A stretch of DNA of 9,932 bases. Source: Gallionellaceae bacterium (lineage in GTDB: Bacteria > Pseudomonadota > Gammaproteobacteria > Burkholderiales > Gallionellaceae). The notes under the pieces were generated by a model. That model was not told the origin of the DNA and did no database searches. It worked only from the letters and a program-made list of their open reading frames with translations. The stretch covers positions 1 through 9,932 of the forward strand of contig JAKFXW010000122.1 in assembly GCA_021731185.1 (NCBI GenBank), in the 5' to 3' direction. Below, in pieces: positions 1 through 5,935 of this stretch. The position numbers and the translations under genes were made by a program. Each line of letters begins with the position of its first letter. The first letter of the stretch is position 1.

Positions 1-287
1 TTATTGTGTAGATGCAAGACGCCAAGCTGGGGGAACAGCTATCCATTTTAGATAGTGCGCGCAAGGAAAAAATCAGGTGTTTTAAGAGCAGAAATAGTGA
101 TTCTTGGAGCTACGATTGGGGGAAAAAGTTCCTGAATGATGGGGTCATGTCTTGTGTTCAAGTGTTCAAGCGCGATCACGTTTGTCTTTAAAAATAGATT
201 TATGGATTGCCGCCAGTAGCTTGGGATATGACGCAACGCTGGAGGAGTTTATTCCGTGAATAGTCGATTGAATTCAGTTTTAAAGAT
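1..287. other. Gene-poor left edge, no confident gene
   Basis: No reading frame here has a recognisable full-length product. A 59-codon plus-strand frame runs from an ATG at 12 to a TAA at 189-191, directly after a TAG at 9-11 that could end a gene lying to the left; its product is not recognised and no ribosome binding site is visible. A plus-strand stretch at 188-256 reads KIDLWIAASSLGYDATL, which resembles the last conserved block of PIN-domain (VapC-like) toxins, but it is out of frame with anything upstream. GTGTTCAA is tandemly duplicated at 154-169. The best reading is decayed sequence downstream of gph. Confidence 0.4.
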
Positions 288-1058
288 TTACTCTGTGACG
301 TGCCTGTCCCGCTGAATTTTAAAATTATGGCTAAGGTGATTAAGCAGCTCCATCGGGTTATGAACGCTGCCTTGCCCCACATCCCACAAGGGGACAATGA
401 GGGGACAATGTGATTGTCCCGTGCTGAAATTTTCGTGTGTGTCACATTGTCCCCCTGTGGGATTGTCCCCTTGTGGGGCGAGGTAGCCATAGCGTGCAAT
501 GACGAATGGCATGTTGGCGGCATTGGCGGCTTCCATGTCGCGTTTGTCATCGCCCAAATAGAGTGTTTCTTGTGGTGAAATTGACAGCATTTCACAAGCC
601 TTTAAAAGTGGATCAGGGTGAGGTTTGGCGCGGGCGCAGGTGTCGCCACTGACCAGGCAGGCGGCACGTTCGGCATAGCCTAATGCTTGCATGAGGGGCA
701 GGGTGAAACGATGCGGTTTGTTGGTGACGATGCCCCAAGGTAAGTTGCGTTTTTCCAGTGCGTTGATTAATTGCGCCATGCCGGGGAAGAGGGTGGTGTG
801 GTCACAAATGTGGTGGCTGTAATAGTCGAGAAAGGCTTCACGCAGCACAGCAAATTGCGGTGATTCAGGCGTGATGTTGAAGCCAATTTTGAGTAATCCA
901 ACTGAGCCGTGCGACGCTTCCGGGCGAATGATTGACAGCGGTAATGGTGGGAGATTATGCAGGCTGAGAACGTGGTTGAGTGCGGCACCAAGGTCGGGCG
1001 CAGTGTCGGCGAAAGTGCCGTCGAGGTCAAGTAAGACAGCTTTAATTCCAGCTTGCAT
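288..1058 (-). CDS. gph: Phosphoglycolate phosphatase-like HAD hydrolase with a repeat-derived insert
   Basis: This HAD-superfamily phosphatase, 256 residues, probably dephosphorylates 2-phosphoglycolate in the cytoplasm. Motif I DLDGT has the nucleophile D11 and the acid/base D13. Motif II is VTNKP around T112, motif III is K145 in AKPHP, and motif IV is GDDKRD at 169-174. The family C-terminus normally runs from YGYL through a short linker to a helix like PMELLNHL. Here about 36 residues (194-229) are encoded by a palindromic repeat placed in frame between these blocks, so the protein is longer than expected while keeping its real C-terminal helix (235-242). The ATG lies 3 nt after the ubiG stop, so the two are probably cotranscribed and translationally coupled. 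The catalytic core looks intact; exact substrate is inferred from the ubiG neighbour and overall similarity. Confidence 0.85.
   Translation of the reverse strand: MQAGIKAVLLDLDGTFADTAPDLGAALNHVLSLHNLPPLPLSIIRPEASHGSVGLLKIGFNITPESPQFAVLREAFLDYYSHHICDHTTLFPGMAQLINALEKRNLPWGIVTNKPHRFTLPLMQALGYAERAACLVSGDTCARAKPHPDPLLKACEMLSISPQETLYLGDDKRDMEAANAANMPFVIARYGYLAPQGDNPTGGQCDTHENFSTGQSHCPLIVPLWDVGQGSVHNPMELLNHLSHNFKIQRDRHVTE
374..479. repeat. REP-like palindromic repeat inside gph
   Basis: The 106-bp element begins GCCCCACA (374-381) and ends TGTGGGGC (472-479), which are perfect inverted repeats. Both arms contain CCCACA and GGGGACAAT words in shuffled order. GGGGACAAT occurs on the plus strand at 390-398 and 401-409, and on the minus strand at 446-454 and 462-470. 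GGGACAAT (402-409) and ATTGTCCC (413-420) form a perfect 8-bp stem with a 3-nt loop. GGGGACAATGTGA near the left centre is mirrored by TCACATTGTCCCC near the right centre. The whole block is open in the gph frame. It looks like a REP/BIME-type element, of the kind mobilised by RAYT transposases, but no transposase is in the window. Confidence 0.75.
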
Positions 1059-1061
1059 GAG

Positions 1062-1772
1062 CTAATTGCGGCGGCAGGTGAGGAGGTAATTCACATCCGT
1101 GTTTTTATCCAGTGTGTAAGTTTTGTATAGCGGGTGGTAGCTCATGCCAGTGACATCGAATACGTTGAGCGCGGCATGGCGGCAGAGTTGTGCGAGTTCG
1201 GAGGGCTTGATGAATTTTTCATATTCGTGTGTGCCGCGCGGTAGCATGTTTAATACATATTCCGCGCCGATAATGGCGAACAGGTAGGACTTGGGGTTGC
1301 GATTAAGCGTAGAAAAAAACACATAACCGCCGGGTTTTACAAGCTGCGCGCAGGCTTGCACGATGCTCCCTGGATTCGGGACGTGCTCCAGCATTTCCAT
1401 GCAGGTTATTACGTCGTAAAGGCTGGGTTGTGCTGCTGCTAATATTTCGGTAGCTAAATCTTCGGCAGAGATTTTGCGATAATTTACCTGTTGCCCACTT
1501 TCCAGCAAATGCATTTGGGCGACTTGCAGGGCTTTGTCGCCCAGATCAATGCCGGTGACTTCTGCTCCTAATGCGGCCATGCTTTCTGACAGTATGCCGC
1601 CGCCACAACCTACATCCAACACGGTTTTCCCGCGCAGTGGTGCGATGCCGTTGATGTAGTTCAGGCGTAAGGGGTTAATTTCGTGCAGCGGTTTGAATTC
1701 GCTGCTGGTGTCCCACCAGCGGTGGGCTAATTGGCTGAATTTGTCTAGTTCAGCGGGATCGACATTGCTCAT
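1062..1772 (-). CDS. ubiG: Ubiquinone biosynthesis O-methyltransferase UbiG
   Basis: The product is a 236-residue class I SAM-dependent methyltransferase that does both O-methylation steps of ubiquinone synthesis. The UbiG signature WWDTSSEFKPLHEINPLRLNYI lies near residues 19-40. SAM motif I is LDVGCGGG, followed by the acidic strand end in VTGID, and EMLEHVPNP is the post-motif block. Length matches the family (about 240). The start is supported by AGAGGT about 7 nt upstream on the minus strand (1780-1785). gph follows after 3 nt. A MITE-like element lies only 32 bp upstream of the ATG, so any promoter must lie in or beyond that element. Confidence 0.95.
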   Translation of the reverse strand: MSNVDPAELDKFSQLAHRWWDTSSEFKPLHEINPLRLNYINGIAPLRGKTVLDVGCGGGILSESMAALGAEVTGIDLGDKALQVAQMHLLESGQQVNYRKISAEDLATEILAAAQPSLYDVITCMEMLEHVPNPGSIVQACAQLVKPGGYVFFSTLNRNPKSYLFAIIGAEYVLNMLPRGTHEYEKFIKPSELAQLCRHAALNVFDVTGMSYHPLYKTYTLDKNTDVNYLLTCRRN

Positions 1773-1801
1773 ACGGATACCTCTAAAAAATCAGATTTCA
1801 T
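1769..1801 (-). other. Possible 10-codon leader ORF overlapping the ubiG start
   Basis: An ATG at 1801-1799 opens a 10-codon frame, MKSDFLEVSV, whose TGA stop (1771-1769) overlaps the ubiG ATG as ATGA. Its AGAGGT segment doubles as the ubiG Shine-Dalgarno sequence. It starts one base after the stop of a 64-codon frame that spans the upstream inverted-repeat element and ends in GFLEVP, so the two share an FLEV ending. That reflects an imperfect duplication of the DNA. No convincing ribosome binding site precedes the leader, so translation is unproven. Confidence 0.2.
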
Positions 1802-1804
1802 TTC

Positions 1805-2025
1805 AGGGCACTTCTAAAAATCCAACTTCCGTCGCCATACGGTGTTGCTCATAAAAAATTACTCCTAACATATCAAACATATGCGTCGTCCCACAAGGGG
1901 ACAATGTCATAATTTTTTGTTCGCGCTTTGTCTGGCTTATAACCAGCCACTTGGCTGCCGTCTTTTGGCGGCCTAGTGGAATGGCTAGTTGTTTCATCAG
2001 TAATTTAAATTTTTAGAAGTGCCCT
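1805..2025. mobile_element. MITE-like element with 17-bp perfect terminal inverted repeats
   Basis: AGGGCACTTCTAAAAAT at 1805-1821 is an exact inverse complement of ATTTTTAGAAGTGCCCT at 2009-2025, bounding a 221-bp unit. GGGCACTTCTAAAAA-type ends suggest an IS5-like transposase family, but that is a resemblance only. The flanking octamers TTCATTTC (1797-1804) and TTAATTGC (2026-2033) match at 6 of 8 positions and could be a worn target duplication, or chance in AT-rich DNA. No transposase is encoded. A 64-codon minus-strand frame (1997-1803) covers the unit but lacks a ribosome binding site and any recognised similarity. Internal features are a 6-bp dyad CAGCCA/TGGCTG (1944-1957), a hairpin GCCGTC-TTTT-GGCGGC (1957-1972), and the word CCCACAAGGGGACAATG (1890-1906) shared with the gph repeat. 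Confidence 0.7.
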
Positions 2026-2080
2026 TTAATTGCGGTATTGGTGCGTGGTTGTTGCCGATTCATCGGCTTTAGTATCAATT

Positions 2081-2120
2081 CTACATGCAGCTTGCTGCGT
2101 AGTGGATTGCCTGCCTTTGG
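2081..2120 (+). repeat. Covarying hairpin repeat, unit 1
   Basis: The unit folds as an outer stem (2081-2084 with 2102-2105, one G-T pair), a single bulged A, a 7-bp inner stem (2085-2091 with 2094-2100, one T-G pair) and a 2-nt TT loop. It is followed by GGATTGCCTGCCTTT. It aligns without gaps to unit 2 at 2148-2187, and the stem positions that differ between the copies keep pairing. Confidence 0.5.
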
Positions 2121-2147
2121 TACAACCACGGTCTACCCCTGACAATT

Positions 2148-2187
2148 CCGCATGGGCTTCAGCCCATAGCGGATTGCGTACTTTTAG
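2148..2187 (+). repeat. Covarying hairpin repeat, unit 2
   Basis: The inner stem ATGGGCT/AGCCCAT (2152-2158 with 2161-2167) has a 2-nt TC loop, then a bulged A at 2168 and an outer CCGC/GCGG stem (2148-2151 with 2169-2172). The tail GGATTGCGTACTTTT matches the tail of unit 1 at 12 of 15 positions. Orientation is arbitrary because no function is known. Confidence 0.5.
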
Positions 2188-2261
2188 TGCTCTCGGGTGT
2201 AGAAAATTCTTTGCTTAACATGTGAATAATACACGGTGTGGAGAATTTCTTGCTACGTTTT

Positions 2262-2295
2262 GAAGACGTTTTTGCTTGAGCAAACCGTTGTCTTC
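2262..2295. repeat. Long imperfect hairpin
   Basis: GAAGAC (2262-2267) pairs with GTCTTC (2290-2295), and TTTGCT (2271-2276) pairs with AGCAAA (2279-2284) around a TG centre, with an asymmetric internal loop between the stems. Read on the minus strand it lies about 75 nt past the rsbS stop and could slow or end transcription, although no T-run follows. Confidence 0.35.
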
Positions 2296-2369
2296 TTGTG
2301 GGGCATTTGGGTGAACTCTTACTTTTCAGCGATGCCCTTAATTTATATTTGACGGGCCACAAATCCATG

Positions 2370-2720
2370 TCAACTTGATTTCCGCCAGGCCGCAATATCG
2401 ATAGCGGTTTCAAATTTTGGTGCGACTAACATATTTTGTGCCAGCGCATAGGCAGCAGTGGGTTGCATATGGATACATACCGTAGTCACGTTGATGGTGT
2501 ATAACGCGACTGCCAGCGTGTTTAGCCATGCGTAGTACACTGGATCAATGAGCACTTGTTCGGATAAATCATAGTACAAGCGCTTGCCTCGCAACTCTTG
2601 CAGCTTGCTAATGATAAGTTCTAGCAGCGCACCTTGATTTTGTATATCAAGGCTGCGTGAGGGTTCCAGCAGAAAATCGCTGCTGCCGATTTGCGTTAAT
2701 CGTAGCCCGTTGCTTTGCAT
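2370..2720 (-). CDS. rsbS: RsbS-like single STAS-domain stressosome protein
   Basis: The 116-residue protein is one STAS domain, the scaffold role of RsbS in the stressosome core with RsbR. STAS features seen are the YYDLS strand (49-53), the loop IDP at 58-60, and ICIHMQP-like VCIHMQPTAA (81-90), corresponding to the VVGMQPAVA block of RsbS. Bacillus RsbS is phosphorylated on Ser59 in an (I/V)DS motif; here the matching residue is Pro60, so that switch is absent. Length is close to the usual 120. It starts at the base after the RsbR stop with no strong Shine-Dalgarno, so translational coupling is likely. Assignment rests on the STAS fold and the operon; a generic anti-sigma-factor antagonist-like STAS protein is the alternative. 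Confidence 0.75.
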   Translation of the reverse strand: MQSNGLRLTQIGSSDFLLEPSRSLDIQNQGALLELIISKLQELRGKRLYYDLSEQVLIDPVYYAWLNTLAVALYTINVTTVCIHMQPTAAYALAQNMLVAPKFETAIDIAAWRKSS

Positions 2721-3608
2721 TTAGTCTTTTTTCGAATTGACATAGATGCCCATGCGTTGGAACGCTTCTTTCAAGCCGTCTGATAGGGTGGAACGGGTGG
2801 TGACATCGCGCAAATCAATGCCCAAGCTCACCAAGGCGCGCGCAATTTCAGGTTGAATGCCAGTGATGATGGCCTCAGAACCCATGAGCTGCACGGCACG
2901 CACAATTTGAATGAGGTGGTGCGAGACTTGCGAGTCTATATTTTTAACGCCCGTCAAATCCATCACCACAGAGTGAACATGATCTTTAGCAATGCGGCTG
3001 AGCAGGGCTTCCATGACCAGCATGGTGCGACTGGAATCCAGTGTGCCTATGATAGGCAGAGTGAGAACGCCATCCCAGATTTCGGTGATAGGCGTGGCAT
3101 TTTCACGCAGCTGTACGTCCTGAGCATGAAGTGCGCGTTCTTTTTCTTCCAGATAGGCGTGGAAAACAGCCATGATGAGTTCGTTGAATACGCCCGTCAA
3201 ATAGAGTAAAACAGAGCGTGATTGACTAAATGTGATGTTGCTGTCTTTTTCCAACGCATCAATTAAAGCGTGCTGCAATGCTTGCGTGTACCGCGCCACT
3301 GTTTCCACGTGGCCGCCGCGCATCATCATTTTTTGAGAGAGGCTGGAGAAAAATACTGTCAGCGCATCCAATTCGGATGAGTCTTTGTCGGTTGGATCGG
3401 CAGACTTGAGTAGTGCAGTAATTAAACTCATCACTTCAATGCTCAGGTCGGCGATTTCATCTTCATCCATCAAGTGGCTGTTACCACCAAAAAAATGCTT
3501 GCCGGGTGCTTCCAGTGCTGCGGAGATATTGCCTACTGTTAGATTGAATAGTGCTGTTAATTTCTCGCTGTGTTTGGGTGTAGCGGGAGGGGGCTGTTTT
3601 TTCGTCAT
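2721..3608 (-). CDS. rsbR: RsbR-type stressosome sensor/co-antagonist
   Basis: This 295-residue protein has a helical N-terminal region (about 17-165) in the position of the RsbR sensor domain, a linker, and a C-terminal STAS domain (about 178-285). The linker/STAS junction WDGVLTLPIIGTLDSSR and the core VVMDLTGVKNIDSQVSHHL and IITGIQPEIARALVSLGIDL are typical RsbR sequence. The two phosphoacceptor sites known from RsbRA appear kept: Thr189 in IIGTLD, and Ser226 in IDSQ, where Thr is usual. The N-terminal ligand is unknown; some Vibrio RsbR proteins bind heme, but no ligand can be assigned here. AGGA lies about 8 nt upstream of the ATG. RsbS follows without a gap, and 74 nt separate it from the kinase-phosphatase gene. 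Confidence 0.9.
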   Translation of the reverse strand: MTKKQPPPATPKHSEKLTALFNLTVGNISAALEAPGKHFFGGNSHLMDEDEIADLSIEVMSLITALLKSADPTDKDSSELDALTVFFSSLSQKMMMRGGHVETVARYTQALQHALIDALEKDSNITFSQSRSVLLYLTGVFNELIMAVFHAYLEEKERALHAQDVQLRENATPITEIWDGVLTLPIIGTLDSSRTMLVMEALLSRIAKDHVHSVVMDLTGVKNIDSQVSHHLIQIVRAVQLMGSEAIITGIQPEIARALVSLGIDLRDVTTRSTLSDGLKEAFQRMGIYVNSKKD

Positions 3609-3682
3609 GGGTATGGTCCTATAGAAAAGGGTGGGTGTTTAGGGTGGTGTGTAATAGATATTCTGAATAATGGGATGAGTGC

Positions 3683-4747
3683 TTATTTTATACGGGCTAC
3701 AAAAATAGATTGATCATCGGAAAGTCTGCCCATGATATTACCAAGTAGGTAGGCAATCAACTGCGGCGAGCTATTGAATAATCCCTCAAAATTTCTTAAA
3801 TCGAGGTTGCGCCGTATACCATCACTGGCGGTGATGATGGTATATTTTTTCCCGAATTTCGACTGAGCAGGTGCGGTGGTGTGGTGCTCTCGACCGAGTA
3901 CCCCGGGCGTAAAAGCAATTGGATAAAGCTGTTTTTGATCGTATAGGTGGGCGTGCATGTCGCCTACGCCTAGCAGCTTCGCATTGCCCGAGGCAATTTC
4001 ACCGAAGATAGCCACTGCGCCTCGAGTATTAATTAATTGCTTGTCAATGGCAGTCAACAGTGAATCCATATCAGTCTCATGGGTAATATGAGCGGCGATG
4101 TTGTCGGTCGCAGCCTGCGCTTCTGCGCCATGACCTAGGCCATCCAAATGCACCCAGCGTAGCGTTTTGTCGATTTTGTGAAAGTAAATACGATCCCCAT
4201 TATAGCGGTTGTCGGATAGAGATTTTGAAAACATGCCCACTTGAAAATTACCTAACTCTTTTGCCATGGATTCACTAACGTGGTTGGCATCCGACATTTC
4301 TCCTGCTGTAAATCGCGCCAGTATAGCCGTCCCGCTCCATTTTTTAGTTTGTTCGGGCGTGCCCTGTTGCGTATACGCATAATATTCATCACTTGAACGG
4401 CGAATTGCTCCTAGCCCCTGCCCCAATGTATTGGAGGTGGAGTAACCATCTTTTTCGGCCTGATGTATGTTTGGGATCCCAGGGCCATAATCCAGTGCAA
4501 AAAGATCGAACATAGACCCGGGTTGCTGCCATAGCTGGATTAAGCCGCGCCCCTCCGCATGTTTGGTTTGGTTGCTCAAAATTTCCGAGGCGACGAGCAA
4601 CATTTTTTCCTGCTTGAGTGGGTGTATATGTAAACGCTGGGAGATAGCTAGTAATTTGGAGCGCAGCAAAATCATTGCACTTTTGTTTTGTGCCGGGCTG
4701 CTGTAGAGCAATTTGCAATCTGTTGCGCTGTCGAAGATTTTAGACAT
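3683..4747 (-). CDS. RsbT-like kinase fused to RsbX/SpoIIE-like phosphatase
   Basis: The 354-residue protein joins two stressosome enzymes. Residues about 20-148 form a GHKL ATPase of the RsbT type: the N box has E55 and N59 in EILSNQTKHA, the ATP-lid region is DYGPGIP (86-92), followed by DGYSTSNTLGQGLGAIRRSSDE (100-121). Residues about 165-354 form a PP2C-like domain of the RsbX/SpoIIE type, with metal-binding aspartates in LDGLGHG (D202), ITASDG (D309) and LSDDQSI (D344/D345), plus GVGDMHAHLY (260-269). In Bacillus, RsbT phosphorylates RsbR and RsbS to activate output, and RsbX reverses it. Having both on one chain suggests a switch that resets itself. It begins 18 nt after the cyclase stop, with only a weak ribosome binding site. 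Confidence 0.88.
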   Translation of the reverse strand: MSKIFDSATDCKLLYSSPAQNKSAMILLRSKLLAISQRLHIHPLKQEKMLLVASEILSNQTKHAEGRGLIQLWQQPGSMFDLFALDYGPGIPNIHQAEKDGYSTSNTLGQGLGAIRRSSDEYYAYTQQGTPEQTKKWSGTAILARFTAGEMSDANHVSESMAKELGNFQVGMFSKSLSDNRYNGDRIYFHKIDKTLRWVHLDGLGHGAEAQAATDNIAAHITHETDMDSLLTAIDKQLINTRGAVAIFGEIASGNAKLLGVGDMHAHLYDQKQLYPIAFTPGVLGREHHTTAPAQSKFGKKYTIITASDGIRRNLDLRNFEGLFNSSPQLIAYLLGNIMGRLSDDQSIFVARIK

Positions 4748-4765
4748 GGATTTTTTGGGGAATCA

Positions 4766-5839
4766 TCAAGCCAGGGTTTGCACGGGCAGGCACTCTGGGA
4801 TCGGTTGACCAGTGTATTCCACATATCGATTAGTACCGAGTGCAGTCTTTCTGGGGCAGGGTAGAGAGCAGTCTGATAGATTGGGTGATAAACATATATC
4901 TACTATGATGCGCCCCCGTCCTCGACGTTTTGCTTCATACAAGGCCGCGTCAGCGCGCTGAATATAGGTTTCCAGAGTAAGTGCGGTGGAGGAATGCCGG
5001 TTGATGGCAATAATGCCTATGCTGACTTGATTTTCCATGAGCTTTAGTACCCGCTGCGCTTTATCACAAGCCAGTTGATGATCGGCAAATATTACTAAAG
5101 CGAACTCGTCGCCGCCAAAGCGGAAAGCAAAATCGACATCTTCTCGGATAACATTGCGCAGTGAATTTGCTACTTTAATGAGGTAGGCATCACCGTGTTG
5201 GTGGCCAAACGTATCATTAATTTGCTTAAAAAAATCCACATCAAGCAACACCAGGGAAAGCGGCACATTTTTCTGGCGCATGGTGTGGCGGAAAGCGGTG
5301 TCCAGTTTTTGTTTAAAAGCACGACGATTGAGCAGCCCTGTAAGCGAATCCGTTTCTGCTTGTAGAATAGTTTGTTGCAATTCATTTTGTTGAACTTCTA
5401 TTTTTGTCTGCAAAGTTGCCAATTCTTCATCGGTACGTACACGCACCTCGTCCAAGTGCTTTATCATTTCTTTGTTGCGCTGGAGCAGGATGGCGGGATC
5501 AGCTAGTGCAGTTGAGTTTTTGAGGTGCAGTTGTAGTTGAAGAATCGAATCATGCGCGGGATATTGTTCAAGCTTGGCAATCTCCACACACTTTTTACCC
5601 CAGGCAATTCTAATAGATTTTTCGTCCAATACCAATAAAAGGCTGGTTGGTAAGGGATAACCTGTTGCCGCGCCCGCCTCGCGCAACTCTTGTATGGTGT
5701 TTAAGGTGGGAATAGATGCAGCAAAAACATTTCCGCCCAAATGTTTGACACTCTCAAGGGCAAAGCTGATAAAGCTTTGCAGGTCGTGTTCAACCACTAA
5801 ATTTTGCTGAAGCAGAGTGATGGAATTCAAGGCGTGCAT
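4766..5839 (-). CDS. GGDEF diguanylate cyclase of the stressosome operon
   Basis: This 357-residue soluble protein probably makes cyclic-di-GMP from two GTP. Residues 1-115 are an unassigned N-terminal domain with no membrane segment, 115-162 look like a coiled coil rich in E, Q and L, and 163-312 form the GGDEF domain. TDSLTGLLNRRAF (163-175) opens it, the metal site is D200 in LLDVDFFKQIND, and the active site GGDEF is intact at 242-246. The inhibitory I-site RxxD expected at 233-236 reads EDVD, with an arginine one residue early at 232. The C-terminal 45 residues form a cysteine-rich tail (C316, C323, C327). It is first in the rsb operon. By analogy with Moorella thermoacetica stressosome modules, the N-terminal domain may be where the RsbT-like kinase acts; that is inferred. 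Confidence 0.9.
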   Translation of the reverse strand: MHALNSITLLQQNLVVEHDLQSFISFALESVKHLGGNVFAASIPTLNTIQELREAGAATGYPLPTSLLLVLDEKSIRIAWGKKCVEIAKLEQYPAHDSILQLQLHLKNSTALADPAILLQRNKEMIKHLDEVRVRTDEELATLQTKIEVQQNELQQTILQAETDSLTGLLNRRAFKQKLDTAFRHTMRQKNVPLSLVLLDVDFFKQINDTFGHQHGDAYLIKVANSLRNVIREDVDFAFRFGGDEFALVIFADHQLACDKAQRVLKLMENQVSIGIIAINRHSSTALTLETYIQRADAALYEAKRRGRGRIIVDICLSPNLSDCSLPCPRKTALGTNRYVEYTGQPIPECLPVQTLA

Positions 5840-5881
5840 GCAAAATTACTACTCAGTTTGAATTGAAGAAGAGAATTATGC

Positions 5882-5911
5882 ATTATCGCATTATCTTTAG
5901 TTTCCCGCCAA
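5882..5911 (-). promoter_or_regulatory. Candidate sigma-70 promoter of the stressosome operon
   Basis: On the minus strand TTGGCG (5911-5906) serves as a -35 box and GATAAT (5887-5882) as a -10 box, with an 18-bp spacer, 43 nt before the cyclase ATG. GATAATGC occurs twice in a row just here. Matches are 4 of 6 and 5 of 6, so this is only a candidate. Confidence 0.3.
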
Positions 5912-5935
5912 TACGTATGGCACTGATGCCTCGAT

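Larger units (their letters stand above)
2026..2369. other. Non-coding, dyad-rich region downstream of the stressosome operon
   Basis: No gene is supported here. An 84-codon minus-strand frame (2413-2159) overlaps the 3' end of the RsbS gene and is low-complexity and basic, so it is not called. The region holds several short inverted repeats with 2-nt centres, two 40-nt covarying repeat units, a longer hairpin, and a direct repeat: GTGTAGAAAATTCTTTGCT (2197-2215) is 15 of 19 identical to 2236-2254. GGGCAT (2301-2306) and ATGCCC (2332-2337) can also pair. On the minus strand this would be the 3' untranslated region of the rsb operon; no classical hairpin plus T-run terminator is seen. Confidence 0.5.

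Noticed and set aside
374..479. CRISPR array from the repeated GGGGACAAT words
   Set aside because: The words are in both orientations with irregular spacing and form a palindrome; there are no uniform spacers or cas genes.
1803..1997. 64-codon minus-strand frame across the MITE-like element
   Set aside because: No ribosome binding site, composition shaped by the repeats, and it ends inside the terminal repeat; more likely a chance open frame.
2159..2413. 84-codon minus-strand frame overlapping the end of the RsbS gene
   Set aside because: Low-complexity Lys/Ser-rich product running through the dyad repeats, with no ribosome binding site or family.
4389..4718. 109-codon minus-strand frame inside the kinase-phosphatase gene
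   Set aside because: It is an alternative frame of a gene with intact catalytic motifs and has no features of its own.
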